Of a stretch of 64,000 bases of DNA, positions 34,060 through 41,378 are shown piece after piece (position 1 is the first letter of the stretch; every line of letters starts with the position of its first letter). The position numbers and the translations under genes are program-made. Where the stretch lies: contig NC_009616.1 of the NCBI RefSeq assembly GCF_000016905.1, positions 1,426,001-1,490,000 on the forward strand, written 5' to 3'. This stretch comes from Thermosipho melanesiensis BI429 (GTDB lineage Bacteria > Thermotogota > Thermotogae > Thermotogales > Fervidobacteriaceae). Under the pieces are notes generated by a model, which was not told where the DNA came from, did not search any database, and saw only the letters and a list, made by a program, of their open reading frames with translations.

Positions 34060-34244
34060 TCAAAATTCGAGATAAAAATACAATTTTTCTTTAATTAAAT
34101 ACCCGATTTGAATTATTCCGCAATAACTCCAATCCCTAAGTAATTCAACCCCATCAACAAAATGAAATAACTCAGCTATCATACCATCGTTTTTACATTG
34201 AATACTTTTATCGATAAAATCCACAAAACAACCGCTTTAAACAT
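34060..34244 (-). pseudogene. Small early gene with a one-base frameshift in a T run
   Basis: ATG 34244 follows a good AGAGGAG ribosome site but reads only 21 codons. One base in the T run after GCGGTTG would restore MFKAVVFVDFIDKSIQ and continue in the open frame (GMIAELFHFVDGVELLRDW) to TGA at 34060, a 61-residue protein. The restored frame looks coding. The deletion is either real or a homopolymer error. Confidence 0.55.
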
Positions 34245-34291
34245 GTTATCACTCCTCTAAAGGTTTTCTTGTAAACATCTCTCTATATACT

Positions 34292-34759
34292 TTACTTTGC
34301 ACCTTCAATCAACTCCTCAATTTTCTCAATCCCTTCTTGCACATATGTCCAAACTGTTTTTTCGTTAAGATCCATCTTTTTTGCAATTTCTCTATATGAC
34401 AATGTTTTATATTTTAGTCCTGAACATTCTACAGAATTACAAGGCTCAAAATCGTGATTTATAATTCTCCAGAATATAGCTTCTCGTTGTCTTAATGAAA
34501 GTAACTGCAACCAATACTCAGTTCTTCTAATTTTGTTCCACATCCTCCGTTTCTTTTCTATTGTTAGTCTATCTAATACCTCTGGTGTTCTCATTGCATT
34601 CTTATTGAATATAACCAAAACACCATTGGGTAGTGTGAATTGTATTTTGATTTCTCCGTTAATAAAATTTAAATGTATTTTTCTTTTCAAAAGTGCTTGC
34701 CAGTATGATTTGTACCTTTGTAATTCAGAAATGATAAAATTCTGTGTAGAAGTTAACAT
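34292..34759 (-). CDS. Sigma-region-4/ArpU-like late gene regulator
   Basis: 155 residues. The C-terminus is a sigma-70 region 4 type helix-turn-helix (LSYREIAKKMDLNEKTVWTYVQEGIEKIEELI). The middle has LLSLRQREAIFWRII, as in ArpU/RinA-type phage late regulators. It probably activates late transcription. ATG 34759 is preceded by the GGGGG hairpin. It is located downstream in the early operon, as usual for late activators. Confidence 0.75.
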   Translation of the reverse strand: MLTSTQNFIISELQRYKSYWQALLKRKIHLNFINGEIKIQFTLPNGVLVIFNKNAMRTPEVLDRLTIEKKRRMWNKIRRTEYWLQLLSLRQREAIFWRIINHDFEPCNSVECSGLKYKTLSYREIAKKMDLNEKTVWTYVQEGIEKIEELIEGAK

Positions 34760-34776
34760 CCGAAACCCCCTTTCGG
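34760..34776 (-). promoter_or_regulatory. Hairpin presenting the ribosome binding site (copy 2)
   Basis: CCGAAA-GGGGG-TTTCGG on the minus strand forms six pairs with the Shine-Dalgarno in the loop, touching the ATG at 34759. It is nearly identical to 13243-13257. Confidence 0.6.
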
Positions 34777-34785
34777 GATTCCCGG

Positions 34786-35013
34786 TTACTTAACCGGGCT
34801 TTTTAATTTGATACGTTGAATATCACCCTCCAGTTGAATCGTTACTAACACGTTTTTGATGGATCTTATGTCTACAACATTTTCTTCATCTTCTTTAATA
34901 TACGTTGGTAGTTGAAGTTTAAGCAGAAGCTTTATTGCGGTGTCTATATTTTCTGTTGTGATTACTGCTTTTTTGTCTAGTAATCCAATCGAATAATCTT
35001 TTGAATTCTTCAT
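34786..35013 (-). CDS. Early-operon hypothetical protein
   Basis: About 75 residues from ATG 35013, after a GGGGG run. It begins MKNSKDYSIGLLDKKAVITT, then VVDIRSIKNVLVTIQLEGD. It overlaps the preceding small gene by 95 bases in another frame. A hairpin CCCGGTTA/TAACCGGG (34781-34798) covers its stop codon. Function unknown. Confidence 0.5.
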   Translation of the reverse strand: MKNSKDYSIGLLDKKAVITTENIDTAIKLLLKLQLPTYIKEDEENVVDIRSIKNVLVTIQLEGDIQRIKLKSPVK

Positions 35014-35131
35014 AATCTTTGTTCCCCCCTTTGACAATAATAGTAACTTCCTCAAAGTTTATCTTAGATAATTCTCTTAAATAATTCAGTACTTTATGCT
35101 TGTTTTTGATAGTTATACCCTGTACCCACAT
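34919..35131 (-). CDS. Early-operon small protein overlapping its neighbour
   Basis: 70 residues: VQGITIKNKHKVLNYLRELS, then FEEVTIIVKGGNKDYEEFKR and a basic tail. The first 50 residues look coding. The last 20, in the overlap, look unnatural, so the gene may be shorter or the two may once have been one frame. Confidence 0.45.
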   Translation of the reverse strand: MWVQGITIKNKHKVLNYLRELSKINFEEVTIIVKGGNKDYEEFKRLFDWITRQKSSNHNRKYRHRNKASA

Positions 35132-35152
35132 TTATTAGCACCTCCATCTTTG

Positions 35153-35329
35153 CTATTCCTTTTTAATTTCTCCCCTTTTCTGAATGTTTTTGGCTATTAT
35201 TCCATTTATGATATTGAGTGCCACAGTTAATTGTATTTTCTCTTCTGTATTCAAACCTTTTTTCTTTTTAGCTATCTTTGCCAAATCATTTGCAATTTTT
35301 GCAACCTCTCTTAAAACATCTTCTTTCAT
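35153..35329 (-). CDS. Early-operon small helical protein
   Basis: About 58 residues from ATG 35329, which overlaps the stop of the upstream gene (TGATG). It is helical and basic (EVAKIANDLAKIAKKKKGLN). Function unknown. Confidence 0.6.
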   Translation of the reverse strand: MKEDVLREVAKIANDLAKIAKKKKGLNTEEKIQLTVALNIINGIIAKNIQKRGEIKKE

Positions 35330-36081
35330 CAACACCACCCCAATGCTTTTTTATATTCATACTCGATTTTTTCGTTGAGCCGTGAAAAGAGCTTTTTTAA
35401 CTGCTCTAACTCATCCTTGGTAAAAATCAACCGGCCATTAATGTATCTTTTTGGGAGTTTACCAGTTTTGACATATCTTTGAATCGTTTTGGAAGGAACA
35501 TTTAAATATAATGTTACTTCTTTTACGGTAAAAGTTGTTTTTCCTGGCATTTGTTTTATCAAAAGTTCTAATTTTTCTTTTATTGTGTTATAATCCCCAA
35601 CTGTTTGTAGAATTGTATCAGAAGCATAACTAACTGTTAAAAGATAATACTTTTCGTCCATTTGGTATAATTCAATCCTATACCCCATCTTTTCCAATTG
35701 CTTTGCTTCTTTAAATTTGTTAGCTACGTTTTCGATATCTACTTCAGCAAAAAGCAGTGCAAAATCTATATTTTCAGTAAACAGCGGTTCGAACCGCAGT
35801 TCAACTTTGCTCCGAGTTCTTGCCGTTTTTGTAGCTCTTTCAAAAATTTCCGCAAAAAAGTCTGGAAGATCGGTTTTACTAAGCATTTTGTAAAACCTTC
35901 TATTTGATAATATGCCACCTTCTATAAATCTATAAACAACATCCATAAATTGATCTTCTAACTTCATAAATTGCTTTAAAAAACTGATTTGTTCATAATC
36001 ATTTTTATCTTTAACCTGTTTTTCAATGTATAAATCCAGCTCATTATAAATTGCATTTAGTAACTTCGAAGCATAAGTCAT
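35329..36081 (-). CDS. MerR/excisionase-type helix-turn-helix protein
   Basis: 250 residues. The first 170 are helical with no family I recognise. The C-terminal 60 form a helix-turn-helix of the HTH_17/excisionase type (FTVKEVTLYLNVPSKTIQRYVKTGKLPKRYINGRLIFTK is that span; key residues are T-VKE, S-K-T-IQRY, G-KLP and GR). Such domains bend DNA at att sites or operators, so it could serve as the excision factor of the serine recombinase or as an early regulator. The large N-terminal domain is unusual for an excisionase. Confidence 0.65.
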   Translation of the reverse strand: MTYASKLLNAIYNELDLYIEKQVKDKNDYEQISFLKQFMKLEDQFMDVVYRFIEGGILSNRRFYKMLSKTDLPDFFAEIFERATKTARTRSKVELRFEPLFTENIDFALLFAEVDIENVANKFKEAKQLEKMGYRIELYQMDEKYYLLTVSYASDTILQTVGDYNTIKEKLELLIKQMPGKTTFTVKEVTLYLNVPSKTIQRYVKTGKLPKRYINGRLIFTKDELEQLKKLFSRLNEKIEYEYKKALGWC

Positions 36082-36112
36082 AACTTTACCACCTCTTTGG
36101 TAACGAATGCTT

Positions 36113-36298
36113 TTACTTCAAATTCGAATTTTTTCGTTTAAATTCTGGATCCAATATACGTTCATTTTTATCCCTCTCTTTGAGAAGTCTCCAGGTAAGC
36201 TTAGTGTGTCTATCGTAATCTGAAGCTACTTTGCAAAGTCCCCAGTTAAAAAATACTAATAATCCCCACAAAATTAAAATTGATATTATCGTAGACAT
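36113..36298 (-). CDS. Small membrane protein
   Basis: 61 residues with an N-terminal transmembrane helix (ISILILWGLLVFFNWGLCKV) and a basic cytoplasmic tail. A phage early gene. Function unknown. It could modify the membrane or exclude other phages, but nothing in the sequence shows it. Confidence 0.6.
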   Translation of the reverse strand: MSTIISILILWGLLVFFNWGLCKVASDYDRHTKLTWRLLKERDKNERILDPEFKRKNSNLK

Positions 36299-36307
36299 AA
36301 TCTCACC

Positions 36308-36427
36308 TCATTTTGAATTAGTTTGTTTGTTAAATAACATTCTCAAAATTTCCACAAAATTGACTTTGGTGTAGGCATAATTCCAATATTTTGATTTATT
36401 CTGTTCAACTATGATTATTAGTCGCAT
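36308..36427 (-). CDS. 39-residue early-operon protein
   Basis: MRLIIIVEQNKSKYWNYAYT, then KVNFVEILRMLFNKQTNSK. ATG 36427 has GGGGGC seven bases upstream and starts right after the helicase-loader stop. Its stop lies near the ribosome site of the next gene. Short but tightly packed, so probably real. Confidence 0.55.
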   Translation of the reverse strand: MRLIIIVEQNKSKYWNYAYTKVNFVEILRMLFNKQTNSK

Positions 36428-36429
36428 AA

Positions 36430-37005
36430 TTATGCCCCCTTCGTTAAGGCCTTCTTTTTATTTGGGGTAAGTACTGGTTTTGCGGCTGGAGCAAGTGTTC
36501 CAACAAGCACGGAAACAAGCTGTTGTAATTGTGGACTTTGTATTGTTTCCGCTGTTTTTTCTCTTTGCTTTAAACTGTCATATATTCTCATAAAATGTGC
36601 TCTTATTACCCCTTTTTCGTTCTCTGTCATATCGCATAGCGTTTGCCAGCCTATAGCGTTTTTGGCTGCTTCTAGTTTCCAATCCTCATAATGAGGTTCG
36701 TTATAGTATCCTTTTGCATGGATATCAGAATATACAAGAGCCCAAGCTTCTTCAGCTGAAAGTTCAGCCTGATGGTTGTATTCCACAGCCTTTTCTCTAA
36801 TTTCAGAGATAGTTGGTGCAAATTTCTGGGTCTTAACTATAATTTCTATGGCATACCTAAATTGTGCATCAGTTAAATCAGAAAGCATTTTGTACCATTG
36901 TTCGCTTAGAAATTTATCTGTTGTTATTCTTTCAAGTTTTTCATATACGCTTGCAAGTAATGCTATACCAGCAGCAAAAGTCTTCTTACTAAGCACTTTC
37001 TTCAC
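36430..37005 (-). CDS. Replicative helicase loader, G39P-like
   Basis: 191 residues. The N-terminal 75 match the pattern of SPP1 gp39-type loaders (FLSEQWYKMLSDLTDAQFRY, then TQKFAPTISEIREKAVEY). The rest is helical with SAEEAWALVYSD, as in DnaD/loader-type phage proteins. It overlaps the replication initiator by 17 bases, the standard initiator-loader pairing. It would bring the host DnaB to the phage origin. Confidence 0.75.
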   Translation of the reverse strand: MKKVLSKKTFAAGIALLASVYEKLERITTDKFLSEQWYKMLSDLTDAQFRYAIEIIVKTQKFAPTISEIREKAVEYNHQAELSAEEAWALVYSDIHAKGYYNEPHYEDWKLEAAKNAIGWQTLCDMTENEKGVIRAHFMRIYDSLKQREKTAETIQSPQLQQLVSVLVGTLAPAAKPVLTPNKKKALTKGA

Positions 37006-37819
37006 CTTCTTCCAGGAATTGTTTTAGTCCTGTAAGTTTACTGGCAAATCCTGTAGGAGTTTTTTTCTTCTTTTTGGAACGTTTGCCAAATACCCCTTTC
37101 AGCAAAGGTTCAACAACATACTCAAAGCCCTGCTCTTTCATTACATCGGCTTTTGTTTTTGCAAGCGTTACTATTGCATTTTTAATCTGTGCTGGGTAGC
37201 ATTCACGTAGAACTTCTGTTACTAGCGGAAGCCATTTAGGATCGAAAGGGCCTATTAGTGTACGCCATGTATCTACTATGCCTTTTTTCCGTTCGTCTAG
37301 TTTGAGATACCATTTTGGTGGTTCGTTCGCGACAGGTGTCGCAGAATTCCCGTTAGGGAATTCTATATTACTTTCTTTATTTACTATATTCTTGTTTTCT
37401 TGTATTAATATATTATTATTTATATTATTACTACTGTTTCCACTACGGTTTTCACTTCGATTTTCACTTCGGTTTTCACTACTGTTTCTACTTCGATAAT
37501 CGAAGTGATTAATATTTTCACTACTGTTTTCACTACGACTATCGAAGTAAAGTTGTGGAAACCAGAAAGCTGAATGTTTTCCTTTCCTTTCATATGTAAT
37601 TAGTCCTCTACTTTTTAAATCACTTATAGCTCGCCCCAAGGTTTCTGGTGAAAACCCCAGGACTCGCCCCAGGTACTCCCAGGAGATCACGATTGGACCC
37701 TTCCAGAAGCTTCTGTTTGCTTCATATATAAGCCTGAAATATAAAATAATTGCGCTTTTGTTTAAACGGGCCCTCTCATGCTCCCCCCAAAGAGTCCCCA
37801 GTAATTTGTAGATATCCAT
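36989..37819 (-). CDS. Phage replication initiator with winged-helix domain and embedded origin
   Basis: About 276 residues from ATG 37819 (GAGGTG upstream). The N-terminal winged helix (ISWEYLGRVLGFSPETLGRA) binds DNA. A low-complexity SEN-repeat linker (about residues 95-140) is encoded by the iterons. The C-terminal helical domain (KWYLKLDERKKGIVDTWRTL) probably binds the loader. This follows lambda O / SPP1 gp38-type initiators, whose origin lies within their own gene. Confidence 0.8.
   Translation of the reverse strand: MDIYKLLGTLWGEHERARLNKSAIILYFRLIYEANRSFWKGPIVISWEYLGRVLGFSPETLGRAISDLKSRGLITYERKGKHSAFWFPQLYFDSRSENSSENINHFDYRSRNSSENRSENRSENRSGNSSNNINNNILIQENKNIVNKESNIEFPNGNSATPVANEPPKWYLKLDERKKGIVDTWRTLIGPFDPKWLPLVTEVLRECYPAQIKNAIVTLAKTKADVMKEQGFEYVVEPLLKGVFGKRSKKKKKTPTGFASKLTGLKQFLEEGEESA
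37424..37537. other. Putative phage replication origin (12-bp iterons)
   Basis: Tandem 12-bp units near GTTTTCACTTCG occur at 37436, 37448, 37460, 37472, 37484 and, after a gap, at 37514 and 37526. A perfect 17-bp palindrome ACTTCGATAATCGAAGT lies at 37490-37506. An AT-only-like tract (37370-37430) flanks one side and could be the unwinding region. All lie inside the initiator gene. Confidence 0.7.
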
Positions 37820-37882
37820 TATTATCACCTCTTTTATAAATAATCCCCACCCCAAGAAGGGGCAGGGAAAGAAGGGAGGTAT

Positions 37883-38785
37883 TTATTCTTTTACAAAAGG
37901 ATTTAGAATTTCCTTTTGTTTAGGTTTATCTACTTTTCCATTTTCTGATTCTTCTGTTTCTACCTTTTTTTCTTCTTTCTCATTTGCTGGGATTTCTTTT
38001 GCTTCTACGTCGATTATTTCCCAATCGGTTTCGTCTGGTGCTTCATCCATATGTTCTGATAATTCAATCTTTGTAGTTTCATCAGTTGAAAGTTTCCTTT
38101 GGAGTTCAACACTGAGAGGCATATATTTAAGCAACTGCTTAATGACTGTCTTTTTTGCCATTGCATCATAATCAGTTATCCATGGACCTTCGTTTGGTGT
38201 TTTTGAACGTTTTCGTATCTTCTCAATGTCATCAACGCTCATAACCATAAAAGAATATCCACCGTCTTTTAAGTGGGCAACTGCATAATATGCTATTACT
38301 TTTCCTCTACCATTTAAGGATGGCTTATGGTACAATTTAGGATGAAGTCCATACTCAAATTCAAATTCATCATTTTCGCAAACTTCGTGTGCATCGATAT
38401 TTAGTGCTTGTTCTGAACGATAAAATAGATCAATGATTCCTTTATATCCAAGTTGGAACTGAGCTAGCGTTTTACCAAGTTTTCTGTTGTAATAAGGAAT
38501 AATATAAGCTTGCCCAAGATGTGAGCCAGGCTCTAAACCTAATTGAGCGGCAGTCATCATTGCAGCCATGAAAGACATTGGGTCACAGTCCAACAATTTC
38601 GGGTTTTTCCTAACTTCTGTTAGAATTATCCTTGTGAATCTTTCAACGTTTAAATGTTTTGGAAGAGCTCTTTTTATCTGTGGTTCCATTTTCTTTATTA
38701 AGTCGGCTAAAGTATTTCCTTTTGCTGGGGGCTTTGTGCCTCCCTTTTTCTGAAGTTGCGCTTTTATCTCGTTCACTTTAGCCAT
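37883..38785 (-). CDS. recT: RecT single-strand annealing protein
   Basis: 300 residues. RecT core: MSFMAAMMTAAQLGLEPGSH, AYIIPYYNRKLGKTLAQFQL, GYKGIIDLFYRSEQ and WITDYDAMAKKTVIKQLLKY. Anneals single strands after exonuclease trimming. The acidic C-terminal tail may bind SSB. Directly downstream of the YqaJ exonuclease gene with which it forms a RecE/RecT-like pair. Confidence 0.93.
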   Translation of the reverse strand: MAKVNEIKAQLQKKGGTKPPAKGNTLADLIKKMEPQIKRALPKHLNVERFTRIILTEVRKNPKLLDCDPMSFMAAMMTAAQLGLEPGSHLGQAYIIPYYNRKLGKTLAQFQLGYKGIIDLFYRSEQALNIDAHEVCENDEFEFEYGLHPKLYHKPSLNGRGKVIAYYAVAHLKDGGYSFMVMSVDDIEKIRKRSKTPNEGPWITDYDAMAKKTVIKQLLKYMPLSVELQRKLSTDETTKIELSEHMDEAPDETDWEIIDVEAKEIPANEKEEKKVETEESENGKVDKPKQKEILNPFVKE

Positions 38786-38796
38786 ATTTCCCCCTC

Positions 38797-39717
38797 CTAT
38801 TCTTCTTTAATTGTGAATCTTCTATATGTAGAAGTTTTCAAAAATTGTTTATAAAGATCTGGATACTCTTTCTTAAATGTTCTGCTATCAAACCTATTTG
38901 AAGTTATGTTTTTCCATATGACTTTGTATTTTCCAACTACAGCCATTTCATGTTCACCAATAGCTTCTTTAAGCTTGTTTTCTTTTTCAGCTTTTAATTC
39001 TTCAAGTTGTTTTATTTGTGCATTCAAGGATTGAATTTCATCAATGAGATTTTCATATGCAGGAAGTTCAATGTAGGATCCTTCTTCTGCCTTAGGATAA
39101 AGATATTCCAGAATCTCATTAGCATCTTTGCTGCCATCAAGTTCAGGAGGTGTTCGATTTTCAACCATTTTCCAGAATTTCCTTTCTCCCTCGATTATCA
39201 TGTTTATAAGTTCGTCATCTCTTTCAAGCTCCTTCCAAATAAATTTGTTGCCTCCTATCAAAACCGCAATGTATGCTTTATCGTATCCCGTGACTGCTAA
39301 ATAGTGTTGAAGTTGAATTATGTATTCCTGAGGTATTTCATCGTCTTTCCATTCGTCTTTGTTCCAGGCGGATGTGGTTTTGCATTCCAGAATCGCATTT
39401 TCTCCGACAACCTTCCTATCTATATTTGCTATCATCCATTCATGTTTTGAATGAATCAATATAGCATTGACTCTTTTAACCTTCTTTCCAGTTCTTTTCT
39501 CAAATTCTTTTGCGACAATATCTTCGAGGATATTTCCCCAATATGCTGCTTCTGTATCCACATCACTTTTTATTTCTCCGATTTTTTCAAGATAAAGCCT
39601 TAGAGGAGATTTCCATCTTGATAATCCTAATGCTGGTGCAGCATCTGAGCCTCCTATGCCTTTTCTGCGTAACTCTTTCCATTCTTCATAACTCATTTTT
39701 GTCGTTGAAATTCTCAT
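38797..39717 (-). CDS. YqaJ-type alkaline exonuclease
   Basis: 306 residues. The YqaJ nuclease core: GIGGSDAAPALGLSRWKSPL, YWGNILEDIVAKEFEKRTGK, then IANIDRKV with Asp and ILECKTTSAWNKDEW with the ExK pair, and YIIQLQHYLAVTGYDKAYIAVLIGG with the Gln and Tyr of the family. Degrades dsDNA ends to feed RecT. The C-terminal coiled coil (QIKQLEELKAEKENKLKE) is common in the family. Confidence 0.93.
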   Translation of the reverse strand: MRISTTKMSYEEWKELRRKGIGGSDAAPALGLSRWKSPLRLYLEKIGEIKSDVDTEAAYWGNILEDIVAKEFEKRTGKKVKRVNAILIHSKHEWMIANIDRKVVGENAILECKTTSAWNKDEWKDDEIPQEYIIQLQHYLAVTGYDKAYIAVLIGGNKFIWKELERDDELINMIIEGERKFWKMVENRTPPELDGSKDANEILEYLYPKAEEGSYIELPAYENLIDEIQSLNAQIKQLEELKAEKENKLKEAIGEHEMAVVGKYKVIWKNITSNRFDSRTFKKEYPDLYKQFLKTSTYRRFTIKEE

Positions 39718-39986
39718 GCTTTCACCTCTTCCTTTTTGTTTTCAAAAATATAATTCGTGAAAGCCTCTGCTAAAAGTTTTGTTGCCATATATTTTTCTAG
39801 AAATGAAAAACTTTCTTTCAATTCTTGAAAATTCTCTATGAATTGTGATATACTATCTTTTGGGTTTTGTTGAAAGGTTTTATTCCATGTTTCAAAGAAA
39901 ATTCTTTTGATAGGTTCCCTTTCTTCTTGGGGAACCTTTTTTATTACTTCGTCGATTTCCGATAAGAATTTTGCGTAACTTTCCAT
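39714..39986 (-). CDS. Early-operon hypothetical protein
   Basis: About 90 residues from ATG 39986 (GGAGG upstream), helical. It begins MESYAKFLSEIDEVIKKVPQ and ends in FENKKEEVKA, overlapping the exonuclease start by four bases. Function unknown. Confidence 0.6.
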   Translation of the reverse strand: MESYAKFLSEIDEVIKKVPQEEREPIKRIFFETWNKTFQQNPKDSISQFIENFQELKESFSFLEKYMATKLLAEAFTNYIFENKKEEVKA

Positions 39987-40393
39987 GTTCCCCACCTCCT
40001 GTGTACTTCAAAGTTAAAAAGTGGTGCATAAAATGCTCTTTTTGGCATTCCATATCTTCCCTGGACATCATATTGTTTCCAAAGATTGTTGGATTCTCTA
40101 TTGATTTCAAACATGTGAATGAGTTTTAATAATATCTTTTCCAGAATCTCATCTTGAGTCTTGTCAATTTCTTCGATTTTTTTAAGGATATATTCGAGTT
40201 TTTCGCGATCCTTTGTAGAAGGATCATCCAACCAACGCTTAATGGTTTCTTTAAGATCATCTTCCTCACTCTCCCAATTGTGATGAATTCCCAGAAGTTC
40301 CTTCGCTTCCAATGAGGATGCTATCGTTTCTGTGTTTTCTAGAATTTGCTTCGTTATTTTCTTGTGCTCCACTATCACCTGTTTTTTCAACAT
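39944..40393 (-). CDS. Early-operon hypothetical protein
   Basis: 149 residues, mostly helical (KKITKQILENTETIASSLEA), with a Trp/Asp-rich middle. It overlaps the next gene by 43 bases and the preceding small frame by 128 bases. The whole length looks coding except possibly the last 15 residues. Function unknown. Confidence 0.55.
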   Translation of the reverse strand: MLKKQVIVEHKKITKQILENTETIASSLEAKELLGIHHNWESEEDDLKETIKRWLDDPSTKDREKLEYILKKIEEIDKTQDEILEKILLKLIHMFEINRESNNLWKQYDVQGRYGMPKRAFYAPLFNFEVHRRWGTWKVTQNSYRKSTK

Positions 40394-40496
40394 AGGGCAT
40401 TCCCCCTTTCAAAACTTTCCATTTGCCTCTTTCATATAAATCTGCCAGTATTTCGGCTAGAAGTTGTTCTTTGTTCATTGCCTGAAAGTTTTTCAT
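40266..40496 (-). CDS. Early-operon small protein with doubtful C-terminus
   Basis: 76 residues. The first 40 (MKNFQAMNKEQLLAEILADL, then ERGKWKVLKGGMPYVEKTG) look coding. The remainder overlaps the next gene and is low-complexity, so the real gene may end early or may once have been fused with the next frame. The promoter of the reversed gene at 40559 lies over its start. Confidence 0.45.
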   Translation of the reverse strand: MKNFQAMNKEQLLAEILADLYERGKWKVLKGGMPYVEKTGDSGAQENNEANSRKHRNDSILIGSEGTSGNSSQLGE

Positions 40497-40520
40497 ATTT
40501 TCACCTACCTTTGATATAAT
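40492..40520 (+). promoter_or_regulatory. Promoter of the reversed accessory gene
   Basis: TTCATA at 40492-40497 and TATAAT at 40515-40520, spacing 17. Start of transcription near 40527, so the message would begin almost at the inverted repeat. Confidence 0.55.
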
Positions 40521-40529
40521 TTTTTTGTA

Positions 40530-40544
40530 GTGCTGATGGGCTTA
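40530..40544 (+). repeat. Left arm of a perfect 15-bp inverted repeat
   Basis: GTGCTGATGGGCTTA, exactly reverse-complementary to 41065-41079. Together they bracket the gene at 40559-41053. Confidence 0.9.
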
Positions 40545-40558
40545 ATAGGGGGGATAGA

Positions 40559-41053
40559 ATGATATTAATTGAAATTGATTTACATTCAATTGAAAAAATA
40601 ACGGTGTCTGATAATAATTCAGTATTTTTTGTTGCACTCAATAATTATTTGAAACTTGCTGATTTCCCAGAAAATTTCAATGATTATGGTAATAAGTTAA
40701 ATTTTCATTTAGGCATTATTACTCGAGATGATGATAGCTATATCGAGTATTGTAAAAAAACTGGAGAAGGCTTTTATAATTTTCTTAAGTATCTTAAAAG
40801 CAAATATTATAAAATTTCTGCAAGTAACACCCTTAATAATATTTATTCTCCAATTGTGGTTGGAGCATTTGAAGAAATCAAGAATTGTATAAAAGAAAAA
40901 TTTGATCCGAAATATGTTTTTGGAAAGTACGAAATTCTGGAACTGGGAGAATTTGAAAAATATGTTCATGCTGAGAGCAATTTAATAATTCCTCTTTTTT
41001 CTCGTAGCGAAGAACTAAACTCATCAGCTGGAAGTTTAAACATGGATATTTGA
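40559..41053 (+). CDS. Reversed accessory gene (moron), function unknown
   Basis: 164 residues, starting after GGGGGGATAG. It runs opposite to the early operon in which it sits. The protein begins MILIEIDLHSIEKITVSDNN and is alpha/beta with no signal peptide or known motif (NFHLGIITRDDDSYIEYCKK, ILELGEFEKYVHAESNLIIP). With its own promoter and 15-bp inverted repeats at both ends, it is probably an insertable cassette expressed in the lysogen. A defence, exclusion or anti-defence function is possible but not shown. Confidence 0.75.
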   Translation: MILIEIDLHSIEKITVSDNNSVFFVALNNYLKLADFPENFNDYGNKLNFHLGIITRDDDSYIEYCKKTGEGFYNFLKYLKSKYYKISASNTLNNIYSPIVVGAFEEIKNCIKEKFDPKYVFGKYEILELGEFEKYVHAESNLIIPLFSRSEELNSSAGSLNMDI

Positions 41054-41064
41054 TCATAATTTTC

Positions 41065-41079
41065 TAAGCCCATCAGCAC
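41065..41079 (+). repeat. Right arm of the 15-bp inverted repeat
   Basis: TAAGCCCATCAGCAC, 12 bases after the stop codon of the reversed gene. Pairs perfectly with 40530-40544. No target-site duplication is seen outside the arms. Confidence 0.9.
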
Positions 41080-41100
41080 CTATTTAAGTATTTCTAATTA

Positions 41101-41355
41101 TCAAAGATTTATAGTGGCAAAGAAACTGTCAATAGTTGATTTGATCTTTTGTTTTACTTCTTCTTCGTTGTTAACTGTTATTAATAAACCAAGAGTTTCA
41201 TCAGATTTAGATTTGTACAAAATTATCGAAGAATTTTTTAGTATCGTTGTTCTGATATCATTGAGAAGATCTTCTACTCGGTTAAAAAATCCTTTGGTAT
41301 GTTCATTTGTATATACCGGTACTTTAAATTCACCGTCAGCATAGTATACTTTCAT
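41101..41355 (-). CDS. Small early protein after the Cro-like gene
   Basis: 84 residues (MKVYYADGEFKVPVYTNEHT, then VEDLLNDIRTTILKNSSIIL). ATG has GGAGG eight bases upstream. First or second gene of the leftward early operon. No family recognised. Confidence 0.6.
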   Translation of the reverse strand: MKVYYADGEFKVPVYTNEHTKGFFNRVEDLLNDIRTTILKNSSIILYKSKSDETLGLLITVNNEEEVKQKIKSTIDSFFATINL

Positions 41356-41378
41356 GGCATTACCTCCTTTTTAATTTT

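Noticed and set aside
34781-34798. Perfect palindrome CCCGGTTA/TAACCGGG as a terminator for the early operon
   Set aside because: On the minus strand it is not followed by T residues. It covers a stop codon just before the RBS hairpin, so it is more likely structural or none.
37424-37537. Short repeats that could suggest a CRISPR array
   Set aside because: Units are 12 bp, contiguous, without spacers, and lie in a coding frame. Iterons explain them better.
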